Source: Leptolinea sp964446955
GTDB taxonomy: Bacteria > Chloroflexota > Anaerolineae > Anaerolineales > Anaerolineaceae
Assembly: GCA_964446955.1 (NCBI GenBank)
Contig: CAYUQJ010000002.1
Span: 1-64,000 of the forward strand
Direction of reading: 5' to 3'
Length of the DNA stretch: 64,000 bases
Positions 17,674-27,189 of the stretch are shown here, piece after piece (position 1 is the stretch's first letter; each line of letters starts with the position of its first letter). Below the pieces are notes generated by a model, which did no database searches, was not told where the DNA came from, and saw only the letters and a list, made by a program, of their open reading frames with translations. A program made the position numbers and the translations under genes.

Positions 17674-18081
17674 TTATTGATTATCGACCGATTTCGTTGA
17701 ACCTTCGGCCTTATTTGCGATCACAACGCTGTCAATCTGTGTGAAAACACCTTCACCGCGTTGTTTCGCGTCCATGGTGGTAACAACCACCCGATCCCGG
17801 ACATTGACAATAAACGCCAGGTCATCCATGAGGATGAGAGATTCTTTTCCACCGCGTGCTTTGGCTTTTTCTACCGCCTCGTTCAGCCGTTGAATACCAT
17901 CTTCTGGGAGGCAGATCGCCCGGTCATCCAATCGCTTCTGGGCATGGTTGGAAAACTTGAGGCCTTCCACCTGCGCCAGTGTATCGGCAAAACTGCTGCC
18001 AGAAGCCGCGCGGTTGGTAACCTGACTGCCGGATTGGGTGGTCTGTGGTTGAACTGCATTAACCCGAATCGGATCCGTCAT
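17674..18081 (-). CDS. Flagellar operon protein of the TIGR02530 family
   Basis: 135 residues with the family core GLKFSNHAQKRLDDRAICLPEDGIQRLNEAVEKAKARGGKESLILMDDLAFIVNVRDRVVVTTMD. Members are always near flgD and flgE in Gram-positive-type clusters and their biochemical role is unsettled. AGGAGG precedes the ATG. It lies between flgD and flgE here too, as expected. Confidence 0.85.
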   Translation of the reverse strand: MTDPIRVNAVQPQTTQSGSQVTNRAASGSSFADTLAQVEGLKFSNHAQKRLDDRAICLPEDGIQRLNEAVEKAKARGGKESLILMDDLAFIVNVRDRVVVTTMDAKQRGEGVFTQIDSVVIANKAEGSTKSVDNQ

Positions 18082-18090
18082 CCAGTCCTC

Positions 18091-18525
18091 CTACTCTTCC
18101 TCGACTCCCACACTGATCAGGCTGTCAAGAGCAACGTTGTCATCACCAACCTTCACATACACGGTTGAGTCGCTCATGAAAACGCCTGAGACTGTGCCGG
18201 TTATGGCTTCACTATCTTTATTCAGGTAGGTAACCGTCTTGTCAATCAAAGAGGTCGCGGAGACAAACTGATTGGTCTGTGTCATGGCCGACAAAGCTTT
18301 GCTGATCTTCTGCAATTCGGTCAGACTGTTCATCTGGACCATCTGGTTGACCATTTCTGTGTCATTCATCGGTTCCAGCGGGTTCTGGTTGGTCAATTGT
18401 GCCAGCAGAAGGCTCATGAACTGGTCATTCAATTCCGTTGATGATGATTTGGAAGAAGAAGCGGTGGTGGATTCCGTCCCGCTGGATGAATCGACATACT
18501 TTCTATAATTCTCGGTTGAGATCAT
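18091..18525 (-). CDS. flgD: Flagellar hook capping protein FlgD
   Basis: 144 residues, shorter than enteric FlgD. The N-terminal export and capping region (SSTELNDQFMSLLLAQLTNQNPLEPMNDTEMVNQMVQMNSLTELQKISKAL) is well conserved. The C-terminal Fn3/Ig insert is missing, leaving a short domain (SLIDKTVTYLNK...). It is needed for hook growth. An AGGAG site precedes the ATG. Confidence 0.93.
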   Translation of the reverse strand: MISTENYRKYVDSSSGTESTTASSSKSSSTELNDQFMSLLLAQLTNQNPLEPMNDTEMVNQMVQMNSLTELQKISKALSAMTQTNQFVSATSLIDKTVTYLNKDSEAITGTVSGVFMSDSTVYVKVGDDNVALDSLISVGVEEE

Positions 18526-18534
18526 ACTATTCTC

Positions 18535-19788
18535 CTATACCCGGTAATCCAGGCTGGAAGAGGACACTCTGACCGTTTGAGGGGCAGATGCCTCAACTTC
18601 CTGTTGGAAATCCGGAAGGGATACCCGCGGAGCAGGAATGGATTGTCCCTGTAACGGGTTGGAAAACTGTCCCTGCGCACCCTGGCTGTTGACAGACATT
18701 CCGCTGATCGAAACACCGGCATCTGCCAATTGCTGCTGTAACCGGTCAAGATGGGTTTCCAGCAGTTTGGCGGTAGCCGGGACTTCAGCTGTCATAATGA
18801 TTTTCATCCCGTCACTGTTCGACACCAATTTCAAGTCGATCTTTCCCAGGTTTTCCGGTTGGATCTGAATGCGCATGGATTGTCCCTGCTCTCTTACAAG
18901 CTGGGTCACCTCGGCACTGACTTTCTGGATGATCGGTAATGACCGCTGTTGCACCAGGTTTTCAGCGCGGGTTGATGTCATGGCATACAAACCAGTATTC
19001 ACACGTGACGGTTCAAGTTCAGCCAGGTCTTCCGGTTGAGCGGTGATATCCACCACTTTCACGGCAGGTTCCTGTGCTTCCAGAATTTTTACTTCAGGCG
19101 CGTTGACAACCTGAGCGGTTTTCCCGGCAGTTGTTTGACGGGTTTCAGCAGTTGTAGCCTGGGTCTCCATATTCTGGGAAGCCGCGTCTACTAAAGTTTG
19201 AAAATCTTTCGTTTCCGCTTTTGGTTGTTGAACAGCCTGCTTCAGCTCGTCCGGCAACGGCTGGGGTTCGGTATCCGGCAATTGGATAACTGAAGGCTTT
19301 TGTTCCTGCATGACCGGGGCGGCCACGCCCTGTGGCGCGGATTCAACTGCGCCATCAACTTGTGCCGTGGGATCAACTACAGGCACCGGTGTAGCAATTG
19401 CTGCAATCTGGGCTGCCACTGCGGAAGCCACTACTTCCTGCATGGTCTCATCCACCGGTTCTGCATTTGAAGCACTGTCAGTGGGTGTTTGTTCTGCCTT
19501 CGGAGTCTCCACTGCTTTTTCATTGACCTTGTTCGCATCTGAGGGTTTGGCTTCCTCTGATCTCTGGTCGACCGGTTTTTGTTGATCGACCGGACGGTCA
19601 TCATATGACGTTTCGCGTACCGATGATTTGGTTCGCGTGTCATAGTCCGACTTTGCCGGGCGGTCTTCCGTTTTCACCGCGTCCAGGAACTGGTCAAATG
19701 AATTCTCCGCACTCCCCACAGAGACCCTGGGAGCGGCGGCTGGTTCTGGCGCTGCACGCGCCAACGATTGCACATCTGCACATATCAT
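18535..19788 (-). CDS. fliK: Flagellar hook-length control protein FliK
   Basis: 417 residues. Residues 1 to about 280 are an extended Pro/Ala/Gln/Thr-rich ruler. The C-terminal FliK hook domain (MRIQIQPENLGKIDLKLVSNSDGMKIIMTAEVPATAKLLETHLDRLQQQLADAGVSISGMSV) switches FlhB specificity when the hook is long enough. It lies between flgB and flgD. A GAGGTGAG site precedes the ATG. Confidence 0.92.
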   Translation of the reverse strand: MICADVQSLARAAPEPAAAPRVSVGSAENSFDQFLDAVKTEDRPAKSDYDTRTKSSVRETSYDDRPVDQQKPVDQRSEEAKPSDANKVNEKAVETPKAEQTPTDSASNAEPVDETMQEVVASAVAAQIAAIATPVPVVDPTAQVDGAVESAPQGVAAPVMQEQKPSVIQLPDTEPQPLPDELKQAVQQPKAETKDFQTLVDAASQNMETQATTAETRQTTAGKTAQVVNAPEVKILEAQEPAVKVVDITAQPEDLAELEPSRVNTGLYAMTSTRAENLVQQRSLPIIQKVSAEVTQLVREQGQSMRIQIQPENLGKIDLKLVSNSDGMKIIMTAEVPATAKLLETHLDRLQQQLADAGVSISGMSVNSQGAQGQFSNPLQGQSIPAPRVSLPDFQQEVEASAPQTVRVSSSSLDYRV

Positions 19789-19792
19789 AGGC

Positions 19793-20194
19793 TCACCTCG
19801 CTATATTTTTTAATAGATTGAGTTTTTTCGTAACGGCCGTGGAGAGTGCGCTGTACCGGATGCCGGTCTCGGTCATTTCCACTAACTCCTGGTCGATATC
19901 GACATTGTTTCCATCCGCCCGTTCTGTACCACCGGAGCGGAGTTTGGCCTGGAATGGGCCGGAAGCGTCGTTTTTTGAAAGCTGGTGATTTTCATGTGTC
20001 AAAGCCATGGACATTTTTGGACCCGAACTTAACGATTTCTGTAAAGCAGTTTCAAAATTCAATTCAAGCGCGTGATAATCCGGTGTATCCACATTGGCCA
20101 CATTCTGGCTGATCACATTCCGACGATATGACAGTCCATCCATAGCCTTACTGGCTATGTTCAAGGCAGAATCACCAAAAATAGGATCAGTCAT
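19793..20194 (-). CDS. flgB: Flagellar rod protein FlgB
   Basis: 133 residues. MDGLSYRRNVISQNVANVDTPDYHALELNFETAL is the FlgB N-terminal rod signature, and NVDIDQELVEMTETGIRYSALSTAVTKKLNLLKNIAR the C-terminal one. FlgB is the proximal rod subunit. It normally precedes flgC. Here it is about 6.5 kb further down the same operon, next to fliK. Confidence 0.95.
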   Translation of the reverse strand: MTDPIFGDSALNIASKAMDGLSYRRNVISQNVANVDTPDYHALELNFETALQKSLSSGPKMSMALTHENHQLSKNDASGPFQAKLRSGGTERADGNNVDIDQELVEMTETGIRYSALSTAVTKKLNLLKNIAR

Positions 20195-20208
20195 TGGGCA
20201 CTTCCTTT

Positions 20209-20751
20209 CTATCCCTTACCGTAAGTGGATAAGACCCGATTCACATACGTCTGGGTTTCCTGATACGGGGGGATTCCACCATACTGTTGAACCGCTCCCG
20301 GGCCAGCGTTGTACGCTGCCAGAGTATTGGTCAGATTTCCACTGAACTGGTTGAGTAATTCACGCAGCAATTTCACCCCACCCTCGATGTTTTGCTCCGG
20401 ATCCATAGGATCTTCCACGCCCAGGCTGGCTGCGGTAGCTGGCATTAGCTGCATCAACCCCATCGCGCCGGCTGATGAAACCGCAGAAGGATCATACGCG
20501 GACTCATTCTGAATGACCGCTTTTACCAGATCGGCATCCACATCATGTTTTTGGCTGGCGCGTTGAATAAGTGTTTCAAAACTTGAATTGGATGACAGAC
20601 TGGAACTGGCTGAATAATCTTCCCCTCCATACAATTCAGACAAATCGCTGTCAAGACCTTTGGCCGCGAGGGTTTTTTCCAGAAGCTTAATCAAAGCCTG
20701 GATCATAACCATCTGAACATCCATATTGCTGTTAGAAGACATACCGAACAT
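20209..20751 (-). CDS. Lytic transglycosylase of the rod/hook operon
   Basis: 180 residues. A short N-terminal region with a helix (MDVQMVMIQALIKLLEKTLAAKG) is followed by an SLT-type domain: AVIQNESAYDPSAVSSAGAMGLMQLMPATA with the catalytic Glu, then NTLAAYNAGPGAV. No signal peptide is seen, so it may be exported through the flagellar apparatus like FlgJ. It probably opens peptidoglycan for the rod and replaces the FlgJ muramidase. It lies between fliJ and flgB. AGGA precedes the ATG. Confidence 0.9.
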   Translation of the reverse strand: MFGMSSNSNMDVQMVMIQALIKLLEKTLAAKGLDSDLSELYGGEDYSASSSLSSNSSFETLIQRASQKHDVDADLVKAVIQNESAYDPSAVSSAGAMGLMQLMPATAASLGVEDPMDPEQNIEGGVKLLRELLNQFSGNLTNTLAAYNAGPGAVQQYGGIPPYQETQTYVNRVLSTYGKG

Positions 20752-21220
20752 TTACGGGTATCCTTTCACGCATTTTCTTCTCATTGGCGGAATGCGCCTG
20801 GCTAATGTAGATATCATCCTGCTGTTGTTTTTCGCGCATGTTCGCCCGATCAGTATAGGCTTGAAGCTCTTTCTGACTGAGCTTCTCCAGGGCTGCTTCA
20901 TCCTGTTTTGCCTGGATCAGTTCCAGCCGGGTTTTCTCAACTTCCACTTTGAGTTGTTCAATTTCCTCTTTTTGGCGATCCATTCCCTTTTGAATACGCT
21001 TGAGGAATGTCCGGGCTTGAAGGATTTTCTGCAAATTCAAATCACCGTTCTGGTATGAACCGAGTTCAACCATAAGGCGCTGTCTTTCCTGCTCCATAGC
21101 TTCAAGTTTTTCCCGGGCGCTCTGCAACTGGTGCTGCAGGCGTCCCAACACTACTTCCAATTTTTCAACTTTGCTGTGCCGGTAATCCAGCACATTCTGT
21201 AGAGAGAATTTAGGCGGCAT
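20732..21220 (-). CDS. fliJ: Flagellar export chaperone FliJ
   Basis: 162 residues, almost entirely a long coiled coil from FSLQNVLDYRHSKVEKLEVVLGRLQHQLQSAREKLEAMEQERQ onward. FliJ sits in the FliI ATPase ring and contacts FlhA. It overlaps the fliI stop by eleven bases, with an AGGAG site within the fliI end. Confidence 0.88.
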   Translation of the reverse strand: MPPKFSLQNVLDYRHSKVEKLEVVLGRLQHQLQSAREKLEAMEQERQRLMVELGSYQNGDLNLQKILQARTFLKRIQKGMDRQKEEIEQLKVEVEKTRLELIQAKQDEAALEKLSQKELQAYTDRANMREKQQQDDIYISQAHSANEKKMRERIPVNVRYVF

Positions 21221-22550
21221 GATCGACTCCTATTTCTCCCCCGATTTCTTCCAATTTGGATGTGGTTTCTGAAAAATCAGAGAATTCTTTTCCCTGCAAC
21301 AGGAAGGAATCGATGACCGGCATGGCAGCGATGGCTTCATCCACTTCCGGGTCGCTTCCCGTCACATAAGCACCAATGTTGATCAGGTCGCGTGCTTTTT
21401 CGTAAGTTGCCAGCAATCTACGGGCTTTGGCAGCCCAGCTGCGATGTTCGCGTGATGTAATATGAGGCATGACCCTGGAAATACTTCCGAGCACATCAAT
21501 TGCCGGATAATGATTTCGCGTGGCTAATTGCCGGCTGAGGATGATGTGTCCATCCAGAATCGAACGGACCGCGTCACAGATAGGCTCGTTGAAATCATCA
21601 CCTTCCACCAGGACGGTGAAATATCCGGTAATGGAGCCGCGTTGACCTGTTCCAGCCCGTTCCAATAACTTTGGCAGCAGGGCAAAGACGGAGGGGGTGT
21701 ACCCGCGGCTGGCCGGTGGTTCGCCAATAGCCAGACCAACTTCCCGTTGCGCCATGGCAAACCGGGTTACCGAATCCATCAGGAAGGTAACATCCATACC
21801 CTGGTCACGGAATTCCTCGGCAATGGTCATGGCTACATAAGCCGCTTTCAGACGCATCAACGCCGGTTTATCGGATGTTGAGACCACCACAACCGACCGC
21901 TCCAGTCCTTCCTTCCCCAGATCGCCTTCCACGAAATCCCGCACTTCTCGACCGCGCTCACCGATCAAGGCAATAACAGATACATCTGAACGGGAACTCC
22001 GTGCGATGGACCCCATCAGGGTACTTTTACCAACACCGGAACCCGCAAAGATTCCCATACGCTGACCCTTGCCGCAGGTAAGAAATCCGTCAATGGCGCG
22101 TACACCGGTCACAAGCGGCTCGGTGATGATCTGGCGTTCCATCGGGTGGGGAGCCGCGTTATTGATCGGCCGAGTTTCCACCTCGCCTAACGGGCCATTT
22201 CCATCAATCGGCTCACCAAGACCATCCAGAACTCGACCCAGAAGTGATGATCCAACCGGGGCACGCAAAACTGTTCGTTGCGGGTATACAGAACTGTCCG
22301 GCTGAATACCTTCCATGTTTCCGAGCGGCATCAACAGGGTTGTGCTGTTCCGGAACCCGACAACTTCGGACAGGATCGTTTCACCTGACCGTGCCCGGAT
22401 CTCACAAACTTCACCAATCTGGCAGTCGAGACCTACGGCTTCTATCGTCAAGCCAATAACCTGCACTACGCGACCTGAAACCCGCATGGAGTTGCATTTT
22501 TCCAGCGAGCGTTCAAAAGCCGACAGGTCAACAGGAAAAGCCTGTTTCAT
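21210..22550 (-). CDS. fliI: Flagellar export ATPase FliI
   Basis: 446 residues: N-terminal beta-barrel, then an F1-beta-like ATPase with Walker A FAGSGVGKST (Lys175), GERGREVRDFVE and DSVTRFAMAQREVGLAIGEPPASRGYTPSVF. It powers the early step of flagellar type III export. It overlaps fliH by four bases. Confidence 0.97.
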   Translation of the reverse strand: MKQAFPVDLSAFERSLEKCNSMRVSGRVVQVIGLTIEAVGLDCQIGEVCEIRARSGETILSEVVGFRNSTTLLMPLGNMEGIQPDSSVYPQRTVLRAPVGSSLLGRVLDGLGEPIDGNGPLGEVETRPINNAAPHPMERQIITEPLVTGVRAIDGFLTCGKGQRMGIFAGSGVGKSTLMGSIARSSRSDVSVIALIGERGREVRDFVEGDLGKEGLERSVVVVSTSDKPALMRLKAAYVAMTIAEEFRDQGMDVTFLMDSVTRFAMAQREVGLAIGEPPASRGYTPSVFALLPKLLERAGTGQRGSITGYFTVLVEGDDFNEPICDAVRSILDGHIILSRQLATRNHYPAIDVLGSISRVMPHITSREHRSWAAKARRLLATYEKARDLINIGAYVTGSDPEVDEAIAAMPVIDSFLLQGKEFSDFSETTSKLEEIGGEIGVDHAA

Positions 22551-23575
22551 CTTTCATCCTCTTCCTGTTCGGTTATTTCCCGGGGTTCCACATCAATATC
22601 TGCAGGCGCTGCTTTTTCTGTTGTTTTCTCTGCCTCTTTTTCAAGGTTAATGGCAGTCTCGTGAAGAGAATCCATAATCTGGTCGACCTGTTCTTCCACC
22701 CGGCCATCTACGACCCCGAATTGACCGTCAACAAAACAGCCTCCACGGGAAATATTCTGACTGGAAACGATCTGTATCTGTTGACCATTAAGGGTTAATT
22801 CTGATTCCTGCCAGAGGTTAACAAGAGCTTTTGCGTCTTCGGGGTTCAGATAAATCCTCAAGTTTCCCAACCGGCTGCCTTCGTTGATCGCGCGGCTGAC
22901 GATTCTATCGATCTGTTCCGGAGGCAGTTCGTAACCATGGCCAAATAACTTCCGACCAATGGACATAACCATCTCAATGATCTTTCCCCGGCTTTGATGC
23001 ATTACCTGTTCCTGCCAGACCTGCGTTTCCTGGACAATACGCTCCACCTGATGCATAGTCTGCGAGACTTCTGCTCTGGCTGCTGACATACCTTCCATGA
23101 AAGCCTTTTGTTTAATGTTGTCGCCTTCCGCCTGCGCCTGAGAAATTATTTCGGCCGCGTTCTTATCCGCTTCCGCGATGATCTCATCCGCTCGATCTTT
23201 GGCTTCTGATAGCAGGTATGAATGATCTTCCACCTTTTGAGGTTCCGCCAGCTTCTGTTCATGCGGCTTTACTGGAACGGCTTTTCGTGCCAGATCCGGA
23301 AAAGACCAGACGCGGGGCTCAACCTTTCGATCCTCTTTTGCGAGGATGGTAGACCGACCGCTCTTCGGTCTAAGCATGGTCTGCCCGGTGGCAGCATCAA
23401 CATTCCCGCCCTCCCCATCCGAAGTTGGGGCAGTGAGATCCTTGAGACTATCCGGTGTTAACGCCGGCAAAACCGTCTCTTTCACAATCGTTGGCGACGG
23501 TTCAAGCGCTCCCAGATTAAAATCAGGAAGACCGGATGATTCCCCGAATTTGATAACCCTAGACGATGACGGCAT
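22547..23575 (-). CDS. fliH: Flagellar assembly protein FliH
   Basis: 342 residues. The N-terminal 110 residues are a poorly conserved linker. A coiled coil with LSEAKDRADEIIAEADKNAAEIISQAQAEGDNIKQKAFMEGMSAARAEV follows, then a C-terminal FliH/V-ATPase-E-like domain. It regulates FliI. Start placed at the ATG at 23575 (GGAGG eight bases upstream, inside the end of fliG), not at an ATG 32 codons earlier. Confidence 0.9.
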   Translation of the reverse strand: MPSSSRVIKFGESSGLPDFNLGALEPSPTIVKETVLPALTPDSLKDLTAPTSDGEGGNVDAATGQTMLRPKSGRSTILAKEDRKVEPRVWSFPDLARKAVPVKPHEQKLAEPQKVEDHSYLLSEAKDRADEIIAEADKNAAEIISQAQAEGDNIKQKAFMEGMSAARAEVSQTMHQVERIVQETQVWQEQVMHQSRGKIIEMVMSIGRKLFGHGYELPPEQIDRIVSRAINEGSRLGNLRIYLNPEDAKALVNLWQESELTLNGQQIQIVSSQNISRGGCFVDGQFGVVDGRVEEQVDQIMDSLHETAINLEKEAEKTTEKAAPADIDVEPREITEQEEDER

Positions 23576-24584
23576 CGCCTGATCCTCCACCCGAGCCAAC
23601 AATAATGATCTCTCCTGCTTCTTCCAGGGCACGAACCAGTTCAATGATCTTTCTTTGTGAGGCATATACATCTTTTGCCAATTGCGGACCCAGGATCTCT
23701 ATTTCTTCTTTTAGGCTTTCCCGGGCACGTTCAGAAAGATTGCGATAGATCAATTCTCTCAACTTCTCTGGTGCACCCTTAAGGGATAACGCAAGGTCAT
23801 TTTTATTTACTTCACGCAGAACACGCTGCATGGTACGATCGTCCATTTTTGCCAGGTCATCAAAGGTGAACAATGAAGCCCTGATCTCTTCCACCAGCTT
23901 GGGATCTGTCGGCTCCATGGCCTCAAAGATCCTCTTTTGTACATCCCTGTCGACTTGATTCATCATCTTGACCAGGAAGTTGACACCGCCGGTCGCGCGA
24001 AAATCGGCTGCCGACAACACACCGGAAAGTTTCTGTTTCAGGTTTCGTTCTACGACCTGTACAACCTGTGGTGATACCCGGTCCATGCGGGCCAGGCGCA
24101 GCGTCACATCGATCTGCAGGTCGGTTGGCAGATTCGTGAGGATATCAGCAGCAAGTTTGGCTTCCAGATAAGACAGGACCAAAGCAATGGTTTGCGGGTG
24201 TTCATCCTGTAACATCACAGCTACCTGGCTCGTATCTGCGTTTCGCAGCATTTCAAAGGATGAGATCTGCTGCCGGGCTGAGATACGCTCCAGAATTTCC
24301 GCACCGCGTCGGGGACCGACTGCACGAGCCAGCAACTGTCTGGTGTACTCGGTTCCGCCACCACCCAGGTCTACGCCGGAGATTCCCAGCGCGTATGCTT
24401 CTTCAAGAGCGACCAGACGTGTATCATTGGGCACTGACCCGCTTTCACTGATGGTCAGCAGCAAACGCTCCATCTCTGCCTCGCCCAGATACTGCAACAC
24501 ACGTGAGGATGTTTCCACACCCAGCGTGAGCAGTAATGCTGTAGCTTTTTCCAGTCCAGTTATATGACTTCCCTGATCAGTCAT
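23559..24584 (-). CDS. fliG: Flagellar motor switch protein FliG
   Basis: 341 residues: three armadillo-like domains, with EHPQTIALVLSYLEAKLAADILTNLP in the middle and the C-terminal torque region FTFDDLAKMDDRTMQRVLREVNKNDLALSLKGAPEKLRELIYRNLSERAR bearing the charged residues that meet MotA. The last eight codons overlap fliF, and the stop overlaps fliH. Confidence 0.97.
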   Translation of the reverse strand: MTDQGSHITGLEKATALLLTLGVETSSRVLQYLGEAEMERLLLTISESGSVPNDTRLVALEEAYALGISGVDLGGGGTEYTRQLLARAVGPRRGAEILERISARQQISSFEMLRNADTSQVAVMLQDEHPQTIALVLSYLEAKLAADILTNLPTDLQIDVTLRLARMDRVSPQVVQVVERNLKQKLSGVLSAADFRATGGVNFLVKMMNQVDRDVQKRIFEAMEPTDPKLVEEIRASLFTFDDLAKMDDRTMQRVLREVNKNDLALSLKGAPEKLRELIYRNLSERARESLKEEIEILGPQLAKDVYASQRKIIELVRALEEAGEIIIVGSGGGSGDAVIV

Positions 24585-26244
24585 TCTTCTTATCCTGGTT
24601 CAACCACATCTGAATAACATCTGCCACGCTGGCCGGGTTATCTTCTGCCAGACGTGAGATCAATTGCTGCATCTTTTGCTCTTCCACACTGGTTACTTTT
24701 GGCTGAATACGGGCAGTTGCTTCCTGCAACAGATTGCTGCTCTTGGCAGCTGTCGCGGCTGACAATCCCGGGGCCGGTTTCTGCGCTGCTGCCGCCGCCA
24801 GTTCTAGACCACCGGCAGTGCCTGCTCCAGAGGGTAACCCCATTTCAACGGACGGTTTGAGCACCGGTTCCCACACATCGACCGAGGCCACCTTCAAGTT
24901 TCGCAGGAGCCGGCTGATGTACCAGAACAGCGCGGCCAACACCAATAAACCACCAACGACCTGGGCGATCAGGATGATCAACTGGGTGCGTTCCTCAGCA
25001 GCCAGATCTTCGGTCTGTTGTTCCTGATAGGTTTTATCGAATGTCAATGTCTGAACAGACATCTGATCACCGCGTTCCTGGTCAATACCGGCTGCGGCCG
25101 CTATGGCTGTTTGTAGTGTTTCCAATTGCTGTTGATCTGTAATGCCATCCACCAGCACCGACAGGCTGATATTGTCCACCATGCCCGGTCGAATGATTTG
25201 ATGGTTCAATGTTTGCGCAACTTCGTAATTGATCGTTTCTTCCGAGCGAGCGTACAGGGTACCCTCGCCTGCTTCTGTTACGGTTGTGTCCGTCCCCGCG
25301 GGCAAATTTGTTTCAGCACCCGGGACACCGCCAGTTCCTTCCGCATCAAGCGTATATGTTTCAGTGCTCTTCTGGGAGCTGCGAACGGCCTGGGGAGTCG
25401 GTTCAAAACTGGTTGTGGTGATCTCTTTATCACTCCAATCCAGACGGACCGAAGCCTGAACGACCGATTTATTGGGCCCCAGCGCGGTATCCAGTAAACT
25501 CTTGACTTTCTTTTGCACATCACTGGCTGCTGCCAGTTCAGCGGCGCGGCGGCTGTCGACCTGTGATATCGTGCCGGACATTCCATCGCCCGCCCCGGCT
25601 GCCAGAACTTCACCGGTCGTATTCACGACGACGACATTCTCGGCCGTCAAACCTTCAACAGCGTTGGCTGTCATATAGGTGATCGCTCTGATCTGCCCGG
25701 CGTCAAGCTGCCATCCCGGCCGTTCCTGAATGGTTATGGATGCCGTGGTAGGCGCCTGATCACTGGAAAGCAAGGTCTTTTCCGGTTGAACAATATGCAC
25801 CCGGACGCCTTCTACCGCGTCCAGGCTGCCTATGGTACGTTCGAGTTCGCCTTCAATGGCCCGCTGATACGTCACCCTTTGTGTAAACTCGGTCATACCC
25901 AAGGTAGTCTCGCTAAAAAGTTCATAACCCGAGCTGCCGCCTGAAGGAAGACCCAGATTGGCCATTTGAAGGCGGATATCATAAACCTGGTCAGATGGAA
26001 CCAGGATCGTTGTACCCTGCAATTTGTAATCAATGCCGCTGGCTTTTAGCTGTTCCACGATCTTGCCGGCATCAGAATCCTCAAGGTTGTTATAGACCAC
26101 GCTGAAATTGGTCTGGGTTGCCCAGGAGATTAGAACCGGCACCACAACGATTATGAAAACAGCGACTGCAATCAAAATGACGCGCTGTGTGGGTTTCTGT
26201 TTTTCCCAAAAACTGGTTGCCTGAGTAGTGACCTTTGTGAACAT
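24577..26244 (-). CDS. fliF: Flagellar MS-ring protein FliF
   Basis: 555 residues: N-terminal membrane helix (about 20-45), two ring-building domains (EDSDAGKIVEQLKASGIDYKL, AIEGELERTIGSLDAVEGVRVHIVQPE), a Gly/Thr-rich loop, a second membrane helix (about 425-447) and the FliG-binding tail ending in LAEDNPASVADVIQMWLNQDKKND. It is the base on which the basal body is built. AAGGATAT precedes the ATG. Confidence 0.96.
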   Translation of the reverse strand: MFTKVTTQATSFWEKQKPTQRVILIAVAVFIIVVVPVLISWATQTNFSVVYNNLEDSDAGKIVEQLKASGIDYKLQGTTILVPSDQVYDIRLQMANLGLPSGGSSGYELFSETTLGMTEFTQRVTYQRAIEGELERTIGSLDAVEGVRVHIVQPEKTLLSSDQAPTTASITIQERPGWQLDAGQIRAITYMTANAVEGLTAENVVVVNTTGEVLAAGAGDGMSGTISQVDSRRAAELAAASDVQKKVKSLLDTALGPNKSVVQASVRLDWSDKEITTTSFEPTPQAVRSSQKSTETYTLDAEGTGGVPGAETNLPAGTDTTVTEAGEGTLYARSEETINYEVAQTLNHQIIRPGMVDNISLSVLVDGITDQQQLETLQTAIAAAAGIDQERGDQMSVQTLTFDKTYQEQQTEDLAAEERTQLIILIAQVVGGLLVLAALFWYISRLLRNLKVASVDVWEPVLKPSVEMGLPSGAGTAGGLELAAAAAQKPAPGLSAATAAKSSNLLQEATARIQPKVTSVEEQKMQQLISRLAEDNPASVADVIQMWLNQDKKND

Positions 26245-26280
26245 TAATCAATATCCTTTTCCATAACTCACAGAAACCGG

Positions 26281-26577
26281 TTAGACACTCATCCGTGAGA
26301 TTTCCTGGTAGGCGCTCACCAGCTTGTCACGTATGCCAATGGCAATCTTGAAACTGATGTCCGCCTGATCGGCAGCGATCATCACCTGATGGATGTCAAC
26401 ATCTTCACCGGCAGCAAGCCTGGTCATCAGGTCATCGCTGGTCTTCTGCGTTTCACTGAGACTCTGCAGCATGCTGTCAAAGGTTTTGCCCACTTCCTTC
26501 AGAGTATTCTGCTGCGGCGTGTTCCCGAGGGAATTAACCTGAGTTGGGAGGGAAGTACGAATTCCGGGTATGTTCAT
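26281..26577 (-). CDS. fliE: Flagellar hook-basal body protein FliE
   Basis: 98 residues. FDSMLQSLSETQKTSDDLMTRLAAGEDVDIHQVMIAADQADISFKIAIGIRDKLVSAYQEISRMSV is the standard FliE core. It joins the MS ring to the rod. GAGGAG lies in a small inverted repeat before the ATG. Confidence 0.94.
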   Translation of the reverse strand: MNIPGIRTSLPTQVNSLGNTPQQNTLKEVGKTFDSMLQSLSETQKTSDDLMTRLAAGEDVDIHQVMIAADQADISFKIAIGIRDKLVSAYQEISRMSV

Positions 26578-26609
26578 AAGAGATATCTCCTCTTGTCCTT
26601 TGAGAAAAA

Positions 26610-27062
26610 TTACCTGCCAATTTCAATGGCTTTGTTGGCCATTGTCTTTGCCGCGTCGATCATGGCAAGATTGGCTTCATAAGACCGGGTGGCCGACAGC
26701 ATATTGGTCATTTCAACGGTCAGGTCCACATTGGGATATGTCACGTAACCGTTCTCGTCCGCGTTGGGATGGGTGGGTTCATAAACCGTCTCACCCGGGG
26801 TTTCATCTGTTGTGATCTCTTTCACTTTGACGCCCTGCAGATTCAAGGCTTTTTCGCCGAGGCTGCGGTTTGTCATCATCAGGTTCGCCAGGAACGGAAC
26901 CCGGTTATTGGCAGTGAACACAACATCTTTACGCTGGAAAGGTTCGCCATTTTCAGTTTGGGTCGTTTCGGAGTTCGCCACATTGTTGGAAATCGTATCC
27001 AAACGCAACCGTTGGGCAAAAAGGGCAGATGAACTAATTTTTAAACTGGTCCAGAAACTCAT
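26610..27062 (-). CDS. flgC: Flagellar rod protein FlgC
   Basis: 150 residues with the rod signature (FAQRLRLDTISNNVANSETTQTENGEPFQRKDVVF) and YVTYPNVDLTVEMTNMLSATRSYEANLAMIDAAKTMANKAIEIGR at the end. It is the first gene of the main hook/basal-body operon. flgB, normally its upstream neighbour, is missing here and is found near fliK. GGAG precedes the ATG. Confidence 0.95.
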   Translation of the reverse strand: MSFWTSLKISSSALFAQRLRLDTISNNVANSETTQTENGEPFQRKDVVFTANNRVPFLANLMMTNRSLGEKALNLQGVKVKEITTDETPGETVYEPTHPNADENGYVTYPNVDLTVEMTNMLSATRSYEANLAMIDAAKTMANKAIEIGR

Positions 27063-27112
27063 ATGGAACTCCGTAGTCTTTAAATAGAATCGACAACCGT
27101 TTTTTCGCTCTG

Positions 27113-27183
27113 AGAATAGGTTAACATGACCTGCCTTTTAGGGCAGTAAAAGAGAAATGAATGATGTGTAAAAAACACGTGAA
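27113..27183 (-). promoter_or_regulatory. flgC-operon promoter with four 11-bp direct repeats
   Basis: Four contiguous 11-base units all beginning TTYA lie on the minus strand at 27173-27183 (TTCACG..), 27162-27172 (TTTACA..), 27151-27161 (TTCATT..) and 27140-27150 (TTTACT..). The -10-like hexamer TATTCT is at 27113-27118, its first base 32 bp after the start of the last unit, as at cheA. No -35 box is apparent. The basal-body operon begins about 50 bp further on. An activator binding one face of the helix is the simplest reading. Confidence 0.65.
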
Positions 27184-27189
27184 AGAGAA

